Source: Eurosta solidaginis (lineage: Eukaryota; Arthropoda; Insecta; Diptera; Tephritidae). From it: DNA of 64,000 nt. The stretch covers positions 124,001-188,000 of the forward strand of contig NW_027137018.1 in assembly GCF_040869045.1 (NCBI RefSeq), given 5' to 3'. Under the pieces are notes generated by a model that worked only from the letters and a program-made list of their open reading frames with translations, did not search any database and had not been told where the DNA came from. Shown piece after piece: positions 50,046 to 64,000 of this stretch. The position numbers were made by a program, and so were the translations under genes. The first letter of the stretch is position 1. Each line of letters starts with the position of its first letter.

Positions 50046-53000
50046 TGACAACCTTTAAACAGTTTTAATAACTATCTCAAAAATTGTCGCTCTGATGCAA
50101 ACAACTGATGAGTTATCTACTCAAATTTGTTGAACAAAACGACTTACGTATTTTAAACATGCTAACCTTTAGCCCGGTAAGCAAATTAAAAAAAAAAACG
50201 CAATATGTAGGCTACACGAGAACGGAGACGTCGAGTAACCAAAACAAATGCGTTAAACAAATTCGTACACGTTATTTATCTATTTAACTCTAGAATTAAA
50301 GGATATACAATGAGAAACAACGTTTGACAACCTTTAAACAGTTTTAATAACTATCTCAAAAATTGTCGCTCTTATGCAAACAACTGATGAGTTATCTATT
50401 TAAATTTGTTGAACAAAACGACTTACGTATTTTAAGCATGCTAACCTTTAGCCCGGTAAGCAAATTAAAAAAAAAACGCAATATGTAGGCTACACGAGAA
50501 CGGAGACGTAGAGTAACCAAAACAAATACGTTAAACAAATTCGTACACGTTATTTATCAATTTAACTCTAGAATTAAAGGATATACAACGAGAAACAACG
50601 TTTGACAACCTTTAAACAGTTTTAATAACTATCTCAAAAATTGTCGCTCTGATGCAAACAACTGATGAGTTATCTACTTAAATTTGTTGAACAAAACGAC
50701 TTACGTATTTTAAACATGCTAACCTTTAGCCCGGTAAGCAAATTAAAAAAAAAAAACGCAATATGTAGGCTACACGAGAACGGAGACGTCGAGTAACCAA
50801 AACAAATGCGTTAAACAAATTCGTACACGTTATTTATCAATTTAACTCTAGAATTAAAGGATATACAACGAGAAACAACGTTTGACTACCTTTAAACAGT
50901 TTTAATAACTATCTCAAAAATTGTCGCTCTGATGCAAACAACTGATGAGTTATCTACTTAACTTTGATGAACAAAACGACTTACGTATTTTAAACATGCT
51001 AACCTTTAGCCCGGTAAGCAAATTAAAAAAAAAAACGCAATATGTAAGCTACACGAGAACGGAGACGTCGAGTAACCAAAACAAATGCGTTAAACAAATT
51101 CGTACACGTTATTTATCAATTTAACTCTAGAATTAAAGGATATACAACGAGAAACAACGTTTGACAACCTTTAAACAGTTTTAATAACTATCTCAAAAAT
51201 TGTCGCTCTGATGCAAACAACTGCTGAGTTATCTACTTAAATTTGATGAACAAAACGACTTACGTATTTTAAACATGCTAACCTTTAGCCCGGTAAGCAA
51301 ATTAAAAAAAAACGCAATATGTAGGCTACACGAGAACGGAGACGTCGAGTAACCAAAACAAATGCGTTAAACAAATTCGTACACGTTATTTATCAATTTA
51401 ACTCTAGAATTAAAGGATATACAACGAGAAACAACGTTTGACAACCTTTAAACAGTTTTAATAACTATCTCAAAAATTATTGCTCTGATGCAAACAACTG
51501 ATGAGTTATCTACTTAAATTTGATGAACAAAACGACTTTCGTATTTTAAACATGCTAACCTTTAGCCCGGTAAGCAAATTAAAAAAAAAACGCAATATGT
51601 AGGCTACACGAGAACGGAGACGTCGAGTAACCAAAACAAATGCGTTAGACAAATTCGTACACGTTATTTATCAATTTAACTCTAGAATTAAAGGATATAC
51701 AACGAGAAACAACGTTTGACAACCTTTAAACAGGTTTAATAACTATCTAAAAATTGTCGCTCTGATGCTAACAACTGATGAGTTATCTACTTAAATTTGA
51801 TGAACAAAACGACTTACGTATTTTAAACATGCTAACCTTTAGCCCGGTAAGCAAATTAAAAAAAAACGCAATATGTAGGCTACACGAGAACGGAGACGTC
51901 GAGTAACCAAAACAAATGCGTTAAACAAATTCGTACACGTTATTTATCAATTTAACTCTAGAATTAAAGGATATACAACGAGAAACATCGTTTGACAACC
52001 TTTAAACAGTTTTAATAACTATCTCAAAAATTGTCGCTCTGATGCAAACAACTGATGAGTTATCTACTCAAATTTGTTGAACAAAACGACTTACGTATTT
52101 TAAACATGCTAACCTTTAGCCCGGTAAGCAAATTAAAAAAAAACGCAATATGTAGGCTACACGAGAACGGAGACATCGAGTAAACAAAACGAATGCGTTA
52201 AACAAATTCGTACACGTTATTTATCAATTTAACTCTAGAATTAAAGGATATACAACGAGAAACAACGTTTGACAACCTTTAAACAGTTTTAATAACTATC
52301 TCAAAAATTATCGCTCTGATGCAAACAACTGATGATTTATCTACTTAAATTTGTTGAACAAAACGACTTACGTATTTTAAACATGCTAACCTTTAGCCCG
52401 GTAAGCAAATTAAAAAAAAAACGCAATATGTAGGCTACACGAGAACGGAGACGTCGAGTAACCAAAACAAATACGTTAAACAAATTCGTACACGTTATTT
52501 ATCAATTTAACTCTAGAATTAAAGGATATACAACGAGAAACAACGTTTGACAACCTTTAAACAGTTTTAATAACTATCTCAAAAATCGTCGCTCTGATGC
52601 AAACAACTGATGAGTTATCTACTTAAATTTGTTGAACAAAACGACTTACGTATTTTAAACATGCTAACCTTTAGCCCGGTAAGCAAATTAAAAAAAAAAC
52701 GCAATATGTAGGCTACACGAGAACGGAGACATCGAGTAAACAAAACGAATGCGTTAAACAAATTCGTACACGTTATTTATCAATTTAACTCTAGAATTAA
52801 AGGATATACAACGAGAAACAACGTTTGACAACCTTTAAACAGTTTTAATAACTATCTCAAAAATTGTCGCTCTGATGCAAACAACTGATAAGTTATCTAC
52901 TTAAATTTGTTGAACAAAACGACTTACGTATTTTAAACATGCTAACCTTTAGCCCGGTAAGCAAATTAAAAAAAAAACGCAATATGTAGGCTACACGAGA

Positions 53001-56000
53001 ACGGAGACATCGAGTAAACAAAACGAATGCGTTAAACAAATTCGTACACGTTATTTATCAATTTAACTCTAGAATTAAAGGATATACAACGAGAAACAAC
53101 GTTTGACAACCTTTAAACAGTTTTAATAACTATCTCAAAAATTATCGCTCTGATGCAAACAACTGATGATTTATCTACTTAAATTTGTTGAACAAAACGA
53201 CTTACGTATTTTAAACATGCTAACCTTTAGCCCGGTAAGCAAATTAAAAAAAAACGCAATATGTAGGCTACACGAGAACGGAGACGTCGAGTAACCAAAA
53301 CAAATGCGTTAAACAAATTCGTACACGTTATTTATCAATTTAACTCTAGAATTAAAGGATATACAACGAGAAACAACGTTTGACAACCTTTAAACAGTTT
53401 TAATAACTATCTCAAAAATTGTCGCTCTGATGCAAACAACTGATGAGTTATCTACTCAGATTTGTTGAACAAAACGACTTACGTATTTTAAACATGCTAA
53501 CCTTTAGCCCGGTAAGCAAATTAAAAAAAAAACGCAATATGTAGGCTACACGAGAACGGAGACGTCGAGTAACCAAAACAAATGCGTTAAACAAATTAGT
53601 ACACGTTATTTATCAATTTAACTCTAGAATTAAAGGATATACAACGAGAAACAACGTTTGACAACCTATAAACAGTTTTAATAACTATCTCAAAAATTGT
53701 CGCTCTGATGCAAACAACTGCTGAGTTATCTACTCAAATTTGTTGAACAAAACGACTTACGTATTTTAAACATGCTAACCTTTAGCCCGGTAAGCAAATT
53801 AAAAAAAAAACGCAATATGTAGGCTACACGAGAACGGAGACGTCGAGTAACCAAAACAAATGCGTTAAACAAATTCGTACACGTTATTTATCAATTTAAC
53901 TCTAGAATTAAAGGATATACAACGAGAAACAACGTTTGACAACCTTTAAACAGTTTTAAAAACTATCTCAAAAATTGTCGCTCTGATGCAAACAACTGCT
54001 GAGTTATCTACTCAAATTTGTTGAACAAAACGACTTACGTATTTTAAACATGCTAACCTTTAGCCCGGTAAGCAAATTAAAAAAAAAAAACGCAATATGT
54101 AGGCTACACGAGAACGGAGACGTCGACTAACCAAAACAAATGCGTTAAACAAATTCGTACACGTTATTTATCAATTTAACTCTAGAATTAAAGGATATAC
54201 AACGAGAAACAACGTTTGACAACCTTTAAACAGTTTTAATAACTATCTTAAAAATTGTCGCTCTGATGCAAACAACTGATGATTTATCTACTTAAATTTG
54301 TTGAACAAAACGACTTACGTATTTTAAACATGCTAACCTTTAGCCCGGTAAGCAAATTAAAAAAAAACGCAATATGTAGGCTACACGAGAACGGAGACGT
54401 CGAGTAACCAAAACAAATGCGTTAAACAAATTCGTACACGTTATTTATCAATTTAACTCTAGAATTAAAGGATATACAACGAGAAACAACGTTTGACAAC
54501 CTTTAAACAGTTTTAATAACTATCTCAAAAATTGTTGCTCTGATGCAAACAACTGATGAGTTATCTACTTAAATTTGTTGAACAAAACGACTTACGTATT
54601 TTAAGCATGCTAACCTTTAGCCCGGTAAGCAAATTAAAAAAAAACGCAATATGTAGGCTACACGAGAACGGAGACGTCGAGTAACCAAAACAAATGCGTT
54701 AAACAAATTCGTACACGTTATTTATCAATTTAACTCTAGAATTAAAGGATATACAACGAGAAACAACGTTTGACAACCTTTAAACAGTTTTAATAACTAT
54801 CTCAAAAATTGTCGCTCTGATGCAAACAACTGATGAGTTATCTACTCAAATTTGTTGAACAAAACGACTTACGTATTTTAAACATGCTAACCTTTAGCCC
54901 GGTAAGCAAATTAAAAAAAAACGCAATATGTAGGCTACACGAGAACGGAGACGTCTAGTAACCAAAACAAATGCGTTAAACAAATTCGTACACGTTATTT
55001 ATCTATTTAACTCTAGAATTAAAGGATATACAACGAGAAACAACGTTTGACAACCTTTAAACAGTTTTAATAACTATCTCAAAAATTGTCGCTCTGATGC
55101 AAACAACTGATGAGTTATCTAGTTAAATTTGTTGAACAAAACGGCTTACGTATTTTAAGCATGCTAACCTTTAGCCCGGTAAGCAAATTAAAAAAAAAAC
55201 GCAATATGTAGGCTACACGAGAAAGGAGACGTCGAGTAACCAAAACAAATACGTTAAACAAATTCGTACACGTTATTTATCAATTTAACTCTAGAATTAA
55301 AGGATATACAACGAGAAACAACGTTTGACAACCTTTAAACAGTTTTAATAACTATCTCAAAAATCGTCGCTCTGATGCAAACAACTGATGAGTTATCTAC
55401 TTAAATTTGTTGAACAAAACGACTTACGTATTTTAAACATGCTAACCTTTAGCCCGTTAAGCAAATTAAAAAAAAAAACCCAATATGTAGCCTACACGAG
55501 AACGGAGACGTCGAGTAACCAAAACAAATGCGTTAAACAAATTCGTACACGCTATTTATCAATTTAACTCTAGAATTAAAGGATATACAACGAGAAACAA
55601 CGTTTGACTACCTTTAAACAGTTTTAATAACTATCTCAAAAATTGTCGCTCTGATGCAAACAACTGATGAGTTATCTACTTAAATTTGATGAACAAAACG
55701 ACTTACGTATTTTAAACATGCTAACCTTTAGCCCGGTAAGCAAATTAAAAAAAAAACGCAATATGTAGGCTACACGAGAACGGAGACGTCGAGTAACCAA
55801 AAAAAATGCGTTAAACAAATTCGTACACGTTATTTATCAATTTAACTCTAGAATTAAAGGATATACAACGAGAAACAACGTTTGACAACCTTTAAACAGT
55901 TTTAATAACTATCTCAAAAATTGTCGCTCTGATGCAAACAACTGCTGAGTTATCTACTTAAATTTGATGAACAAAACGACTTACGTATTTTAAACATGCT

Positions 56001-59000
56001 AACCTTTAGCCCGGTAAGCAAATTAAAAAAAAACACGCAATATGTAGGCTACACGAGAACGGAGACGTCGAGTAACCAAAACAAATGCGTTAAACAAATT
56101 CGTACACGTTATTTATCAATTTAACTCTAGAATTAAAGGATATACAACGAGAAACAACGTTTGACAACCTTTAAACAGTTTTAATAACTATCTCAAAAAT
56201 TATCGCTCTGATGCAAACAAATGATGAGTTATCTACTTAAATTTGATGAACAAAACGACTTACGTATTTTAAACATGCTAACCTTTAGCCCGGTAAGCAA
56301 ATTAAAAAAAAAACGCAATATGTAGGCTACACGAGAACGGAGACGTCGAGTAACCAAAACAAATGCGTTAAACAAATTCGTACACGTTATTTATCAATTT
56401 AACTCTAGAATTAAAGGATATACAACGAGAAACAACGTTTGACAACCTTTAAACAGTTTTAATAACTATCTCAAAAATTGTCGCTCTGATGCAAACAACT
56501 GCTGAGTTATCTACTTAAATTTGATGAACAAAACGACTTACGTATTTTAAACATGCTAACCTTTAGCCCGGTAAGGAAATTAAAAAAAAAACGCAATATG
56601 TAGGCTACACGAGAACGGAGACGTCGAGTAACCAAAACAAATGCGTTAAACAAATTCGTACACGTTATTTATCAATTTAACTCTAGAATTAAAGGATATA
56701 CAACGAGAAACAACGTTTGACAACCTTTAAACAGTTTTAATAACTATCTCAAAAATTATCGCTCTGATGCAAACAACTGATGAGTTATCTACTTAAATTT
56801 GATGAACAAAACGACTTACGTATTTTAAACATGCTAACCTTTAGCCCGGTAAGCAAATTAAAAAAAAAAACGCAATATGTAGGCTACACGAGAACGGAGA
56901 CGTCGAGTAACCAAAACAAATGCGTTAAACAAATTCGTACACGTTATTTATCAATTTAACTCTAGAATTAAAGGATATACAGCGAGAAACAACGTTTGAC
57001 AACCTTTAAACAGTTTTAATAACTATCTCAAAAATTGTCGCTCTGATGCAAACAACTGATGAGTTATCTACTTAAATTTGTTGAACAAAACGACCTACGT
57101 ATTTTAAACATGCTAACCTTTAGCCCGGTAAGCAAATTAAAAAAAAAACGCAATATGTAGGCTACACGAGAACGGAGACGTCGAGTAACCAAAACAAATG
57201 CGTTAAACAAATTCGTACACGTTATTTATCTATTTAACTCTAGAATTAAAGGATATACAACGAGAAACAACGTTTGACAACCTTTAAACAGTTTTAATAA
57301 CTATCTCAAAAATTGTCGCTCTGATGCAAACAACTGATGAGTTATCTACTTAAATTTGTTGAACAAAACGACTTACGTATTTTAAGCATGCTAACCTTTA
57401 GCCCGGTAAGCAAATTAAAAAAAAACGCAATATGTAGGCTACACGAGAACGGAGACGTCGAGTAACCAAAACAAATGCGTTAAACAAATTCGTACACGTT
57501 ATTTATCAATTTAACTCTAGAATTAAAGGATATACAACGAGAAACAACGTTTAACAACCTTTAAACAGTTTTAATAACTATCTCAAAAATTGTCGCTCTG
57601 ATGCAAACAACTGATGAGTTATCTACTCAAATTTGTTGAACAAAACGACTTACGTATTTTAAACATGCTAAACTTTAGCCCGGTAAGCAAATTAAAAAAA
57701 AAACGCAATATGTAGGCTACACGAGAACGGAGACGTCGAGTAACCAAAACAAATGCGTTAAACAAATTCGTACACGTTATTTATCTATTTAACTCTAGAA
57801 TTAAAGGATATACAACAAGAAACAACGTTTGACAACCTTTAAACAGTTTTAATAACTATCTCAAAAATTGTCGCTCTGATGCAAACAACTAATGAGTTAT
57901 CTACTTAAATTTGTTGAACAAAACGACTTACGTATTTTAAGCATGCTAACCTTTAGCCCGGTAAGCAAATTAAAAAAAAACCCAATATGTAGGCTACACG
58001 AGAACGGAGACGTCGAGTAACCAAAACAAATACGTTAAACAAATTCGTACATGTTATTTATCAATTTAACTCTAGAATTAAAGGATATACAACGAGAAAC
58101 AACGTTTGACAACCTTTAAATAGTTTTAATAACTATCTCAAAAATTGTCGCTCTGATGCAAACAACTGATGAGTTATCTACTTAAATTTGTTGAACAAAA
58201 CGACTTACGTATTTTAAACATGCTAACCTTTAGCCCGGTAAGGAAATTAAAAAAAAAACGCAATATGTAGGCTACACGAGAACGGAGACGTCGAGTAACC
58301 AAAACAAATGCGTTAAACAAATTCGTACACGTTATTTATCTATTTAACTCTAGAATTAAAGGATATACAACAAGAAACAACGTTTGACAACCTTTAAACA
58401 GTTTTAATAACTATCTCAAAAATTGTCGCTCTGATGCAAACAACTGATGAGTTATCTACTTAAATTTGTTGAACAAAACGACTTACGTATTTTAAGCATG
58501 CTAACCTTTAGCCCGGTAAGCAAATTAAAAAAAAAACCCAATATGTAGGCTACACGAGAACGGAGACGTCGAGTAACCAAAACAAATACGTTAAACAAAT
58601 TCGTACACGTTATTTATCAATTTAACTCTAGAATTAAAGGATATACAACGAGAAACAACGTTTGACAACCTTTAAATAGTTTTAATAACTATCTCAAAAA
58701 TTGTCGCTCTGATGCAAACAACTGCTGAGTTATCTACTTAAATTTGATGAACAAAATGACGTACGTATTTTAAACATGCTAACCTTTAGCCCGGTAAGGA
58801 AATTAAAAAAAAAACGCAATATGTAGGCTACACGAGAACGGAGACGTCGAGTAACCAAAACAAATGCGTTAAACAAATTCGTACACGTTATTTATCAATT
58901 TAACTCTAGAATTAAAGGATATACAACGAGAAACAACATTTGACAACCTTTAAACAGTTTTAATAACTATCTCAAAAATTATCGCTCTGATGCAAACAAC

Positions 59001-60429
59001 TGATGAGTTATCTACTTAAATTTGATGAACAAAACGACTTACGTATTTTAAACATGCTAACCTTTAGCCCGGTAAGCAAATTAAAAAAAAAAAAGCAATA
59101 TGTAGGCTACACGAGAACGGAGACGTCGAGTAACCAAAACAAATGCGTTAAACAAATTCGTACACGTTATTTATCAATTTAACTCTAGAATTAAAGGATA
59201 TACAACGAGAAACAACGTTTGACAACCTTTGAACAGTTTTAATAACTATCTCAAAAATTGTCGCTCTGATGCAAACAACTGATGAGTTATCTACTTAAAT
59301 TTGATGAACAAAACGACTTACGTATTTTAAACATGCTAACCTTTAGCCCGGTAAGCAAATTAAAAAAAAAAACGCAATATGTAGGCTACACGAGAACGGA
59401 GACGTCGAGTAACCAAAAGAAATGCGTTAAACAAATTCGTACACGTTATTTATCAATTTACCTCTAGAATTAAAGGATATACAACGAGAAACAACGTTTG
59501 ACAACCTTTAAACAGTTTTAATTACTATCTCAAAAATTGTCGCTCTGATGCAAACAACTGATGAGTTATCTACTTAAATTTGATGAACAAAACGACTTAC
59601 GTATTTTAAATATGCTAACCTTTAGCCCGGTAAGCAAATTAAAAAAAAAATGCAATATGTAGGCTACACGAGAACGGAGACGTCGAGTAACCAAAACAAA
59701 TGCGTTAAACAAATTCGTACACGTTATTTATCAATTTAACTCTAGAATTAAAGGATATACAACGAGAAACAACGTTTGACAACCTTTAAACAGTTTTAAT
59801 AACTATCTCAAAAATTGTCGCTCTGATGCAAACAACTGCTGAGTTATCTACTTAAATTTGATGAACAAAACGACTTACGTATTTTAAACATGCTAACCTT
59901 TAGCCCGGTAAGCAAATTAAAAAAAAAACGCAATATGTAGGCTACACGAGAACGGAGACGTCGAGTAACCAAAACAAATGCGTTAAACAAATTCGTACAC
60001 GTTATTTATCAATTTAACTCTAGAATTAAAGGATATACAACGAGAAACAACGTTTGACAACCTTTAAACAGTTTTAATAACTATCTCAAAAATTATCGCT
60101 CTGATGCAAACAACTGATGAGTTATCTACTTAAATTTGATGAACAAAACGACTTACGTATTTTAAACATGCTAACCTTTAGCCCGGTAAGCAAATTAAAA
60201 AAAAACGCAATATGTAGGCTACACGAGAACGGAGACGTCGAGTAACCAAAACAAATGCGTTAAACAAATCCGTACACGTTATTTATCAATTTAACTCTAG
60301 AATTAAAGGATATACAACGAGAAACAACGTTTGACAACCTTTAAACAGTTTTAATAACTATCTCAAAAATTGTCGCTCTGATGCAAACAACTGATGAGTT
60401 ATCTACTTAAATTTGATGAACAAAACGAC

Positions 60430-63400
60430 TTACGTATTTTAGACATGCTAACCTTTAGCCCGGTAAGCAAATTAAAAAAAAAACGCAATATGTAGGCTAC
60501 ACGAGAACGGAGACGTCGAGTAACCAAAAGAAATGCGTTAAACAAATTCGTACACGTTATTTATCAATTTAACTCTAGAATTAAAGGATATACAACGAGA
60601 AACAACGTTTGACAACCTTTAAACAGTTTTAATAACTATCTCAAAAATTGTCGCTCTGATGCAAACAACTGATGAGTTATCTACTTAAATTTGTTGAATA
60701 AAACGACTTACGTATTTTAAACATGCTAACCTTTAGCCCGGTAAGCAAATTAAAAAAAAAAACGCAATATGTAGGCTACACGAGAACGGAGACGTCGAGT
60801 AACCAAAACAAATGCGTTAAACAAATTCGTACACGTTATTTATCAATTTAACTCTAGAATTAAAGGATATACAACGAGAAACAACGTTTGACAACCTTTA
60901 AACAGTTTTAATAACTATCTCAAAAATTGTCGCTCTGATGCAAACAACTGATGAGTTATCTACTTAAATTTGTTGAACAAAACGACTTACGTATTTTAAA
61001 CATGCTAACCTTTAGCCCGGTAAGCAAATTAAAAAAAAAAACGCAATATGTAGGCTACACGAGAACGGAGACGTCGAGTAACCAAAACAAATGCGTTAAA
61101 CAAATTCGTACACGTTATTTATCAATTTAACTCTAGATTTAAAGGATATACAACGAGAAACAACGTTTGACAACCTTTAAACAGTTTTAATAACTATCTC
61201 AAAAATTATCGCTCTGATGCAAACAACTGATGAGTTATCTACTTAAATTTGTTGAACAAAACGACTTACGTATTTTAAGCATGCTAACCTTTAGCCCGGT
61301 AAGCAAATTAAAAAAAAAAACGCAATATGTAGGCTACACGAGAACGGAGACGTCGAGTAACCAAAACAAATGCGTTAAACAAATTCGTACACGTTATTTA
61401 TCAATTTAACTCTAGAATTAAAGGATATACAACGAGAAACAACGTTTGACAACCTTTAAACAGTTTTAATAACTATCTCAAAAATTGTCGCTCTGATGCA
61501 AACAACTGCTGAGTTATCTACTCAAATTTGTTGAACAAAACGACTTACGTATTTTAAACATGCTAACCTTTAGCCCGGTAAGCAAATTAAAAAAAAGGCA
61601 ATATGTAGGCTACACGAGAACGGAGACGTCGAGGAACCAAAACAAATGCGTTAAACAAATTCGTACACGTTATTTATCAATTTAACTCTAGAATTAAAGG
61701 ATATACAACGAGAAACAACGTTTGACAACCTTTAAACAGTTTTAATAACTATCTCAAAAATTGTCGCTCTGATGCAAACAACTGATGAGTTATCTACTTA
61801 AATTTGATGAACAAAACGACTTACGTATTTTAAACATGCTAACCTTTAGCCCGGTAAGCAAATTAAAAAAAAAACACGCAATTTGTAGGCTACACGAGAA
61901 CGGAGACGTCGAGTAACCAAAAGAAATGCGTTAAACAAATTCGTACACGTTATTTATCAATTTAACTCTAGAATTAAAGGATATACAACGAGAAACAACG
62001 TTTGACAACCTTTAAACAGTTTTAATAACTATCTCAAAAATTGTCGCTCTGATGCAAACAACTGATGAGTTATCTACTTAAATTTGATGAACAAAACGAC
62101 TTACGTATTTTAAACATGCTAACCTTTAGCCCGGTAAGCAAATTAAAAAAAAAACGCAATATGTAGGCTACACGAGAACGGAGACGTCGAGTAACCAAAA
62201 GAAATGCGTTAAACAAATTCGTACACGTTATTTATCAATTTAACTCTAGAATTAAAGGATATACAACGAGAAACAACGTTTGACAACCTTTAAACAGTTT
62301 TAATAACTATCTCAAAAATTGTCGCTCTGATGCAAACAACTGATGAGTTATCTACTTAAATTTGTTGAATAAAACGACTTACGTATTTTAAACATGCTAA
62401 CCTTTAGCCCGGTAAGCAAATTAAAAAAAAAAACGCAATATGTAGGCTACACGAGAACGGAGACGTCGAGTAACCAAAACAAATGCGTTAAACAAATTCG
62501 TACACGTTATTTATCAATTTAACTCTAGAATTAAAGGATATACAACGAGAAACAACGTTTGACAACCTTTAAACAGTTTTAATAACTATCTCAAAAATTG
62601 TCGCTCTGATGCAAACAACTGATGAGTTATCTACTTAAATTTGTTGAACAAAACGACTTACGTATTTTAAACATGCTAACCTTTAGCCCGGTAAGCAAAT
62701 TAAAAAAAAAAACGCAATATGTAGGCTACACGAGAACGGAGACGTCGAGTAACCAAAACAAATGCGTTAAACAAATTCGTACACGTTATTTATCAATTTA
62801 ACTCTAGATTTAAAGGATATACAACGAGAAACAACGTTTGACAACCTTTAAACAGTTTTAATAACTATCTCAAAAATTATCGCTCTGATGCAAACAACTG
62901 ATGAGTTATCTACTTAAATTTGTTGAACAAAACGACTTACGTATTTTAAGCATGCTAACCTTTAGCCCGGTAAGCAAATTAAAAAAAAAAACGCAATATG
63001 TAGGCTACACGAGAACGGAGACGTCGAGTAACCAAAACAAATGCGTTAAACAAATTCGTACACGTTATTTATCAATTTAACTCTAGAATTAAAGGATATA
63101 CAACGAGAAACAACGTTTGACAACCTTTAAACAGTTTTAATAACTATCTCAAAAATTGTCGCTCTGATGCAAACAACTGCTGAGTTATCTACTCAAATTT
63201 GTTGAACAAAACGACTTACGTATTTTAAACATGCTAACCTTTAGCCCGGTAAGCAAATTAAAAAAAAGGCAATATGTAGGCTACACGAGAACGGAGACGT
63301 CGAGGAACCAAAACAAATGCGTTAAACAAATTCGTACACGTTATTTATCAATTTAACTCTAGAATTAAAGGATATACAACGAGAAACAACGTTTGACAAC

Positions 63401-63771
63401 CTTTAAACAGTTTTAATAACTATCTCAAAAATTGTCGCTCTGATGCAAACAACTGATGAGTTATCTACTTAAATTTGATGAACAAAACGACTTACGTATT
63501 TTAAACATGCTAACCTTTAGCCCGGTAAGCAAATTAAAAAAAAAACACGCAATTTGTAGGCTACACGAGAACGGAGACGTCGAGTAACCAAAAGAAATGC
63601 GTTAAACAAATTCGTACACGTTATTTATCAATTTAACTCTAGAATTAAAGGATATACAACGAGAAACAACGTTTGACAACCTTTAAACAGTTTTAATAAC
63701 TATCTCAAAAATTGTCGCTCTGATGCAAACAACTGATGAGTTATCTACTTAAATTTGATGAACAAAACGAC
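60430..63771 (+). repeat. Tandem 6-monomer higher-order repeat, two copies of 1,671 bp
   Basis: Private variants repeat at exactly 1,671 bp: AAAAGAAATGCG (60530 and 62201, again 61923 and 63594), GAATAAAACG (60696 and 62367), CTCTAGATTTAAAGG (about 61134 and 62807), AAAAAAAGGCAATATG (61597 and 63268), GTCGAGGAACC, and ACACGCAATTTGTAGG. The boundary is near 62100; the unit after 63771 no longer follows the pattern. By eye the copies are nearly identical, so the duplication is recent. Confidence 0.88.
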
Positions 63772-64000
63772 TTACGTATTTTAAACATGCTAACCTTTAG
63801 CCCGGTAAGCAAATTAAAAAAAAAACGCAATATGTAGGCTACACGAGAACGGAGACGTCGAGTAACCAAAACAAATGCGTTAAACAAATTCGTACACGTT
63901 ATTTATCAATCTAACTCTAGAATTAAAGGATATACAACGAGAAACAACGTTTGACAACCTTTAAACAGTTTTAATAACTATCTCAAAAATTGTCGCTCTG

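Larger units (their letters stand above)
42887..64000 (+). repeat. Tandem satellite array right of the LTR element (about 76 monomers)
   Basis: The same ~278-bp monomer and orientation as 3206-36090, continuing the interrupted unit in register and running off the window edge. It contains higher-order units of its own: a block with an internally deleted monomer seen three times (near 44171, 47383 and 50041), a dimer-based stretch around 57.3-58.7 kb, and a tandem 6-mer near the right end. No gene or further transposon is visible. Confidence 0.97.

Overview
This window reads as eukaryotic heterochromatin, most likely from an insect and plausibly a drosophilid. About 57 kb of the 64 kb is a single tandem satellite with a monomer of about 277-280 bp. 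The rest is one LTR retrotransposon of the Ty3/gypsy (errantivirus-like) type and one small AT-rich insertion. I see no host gene, rRNA, tRNA, CRISPR array or bacterial-type operon. The insect call rests on the retroelement: a gypsy-type Gag without a zinc knuckle, LTR ends AGTTA...TAATT, a TATA target duplication, and a primer-binding site resembling the 3' end of an insect lysine tRNA. It is an inference, because nothing here names the species.

Layout: 1-3205 is satellite in reverse orientation (T-run form, about 11.5 monomers). At 3205-3208 the array flips to the forward orientation (A-run form), giving a giant inverted repeat with a loop of about 66 bases. 3206-36090 is about 118 forward monomers. 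36091-36296 is a 206-bp AT-rich insert flanked by 6-bp duplications of AGTTAT. 36297-36492 is the rest of the interrupted monomer. 36493-42886 is the LTR element (6,394 bp, minus strand), flanked by the 4-bp duplication TATA. 42887-64000 is about 76 more forward monomers, in register with the left flank.

The LTR element has two 423-bp LTRs differing at three positions, a lysine-tRNA-like primer site, a leader of about 0.5 kb, an intact 441-residue gag, a U UUU UUA slippery heptamer just before the gag stop, and a pol whose protease, reverse transcriptase, RNase H and integrase are all recognisable. Pol is broken by two frame changes and one in-frame stop. There is no env: about 630 bp of non-coding sequence with a stem-loop lies between pol and the polypurine tract. 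It is a young but dead insertion.

The satellite is not homogeneous. Shared private variants reveal multi-kilobase segmental duplications (for example 12.2-15.1 kb matching 21.1-24.0 kb), a tandem 6-monomer higher-order repeat of 1,671 bp near the right end, dimeric alternation, and a monomer with an internal deletion carried three times within a larger unit. I found no undescribed protein-coding system. The most noteworthy signals are the orientation switch, the layered higher-order structure, and the two insertions. Short open frames inside the satellite look like chance products of monomer mutations.
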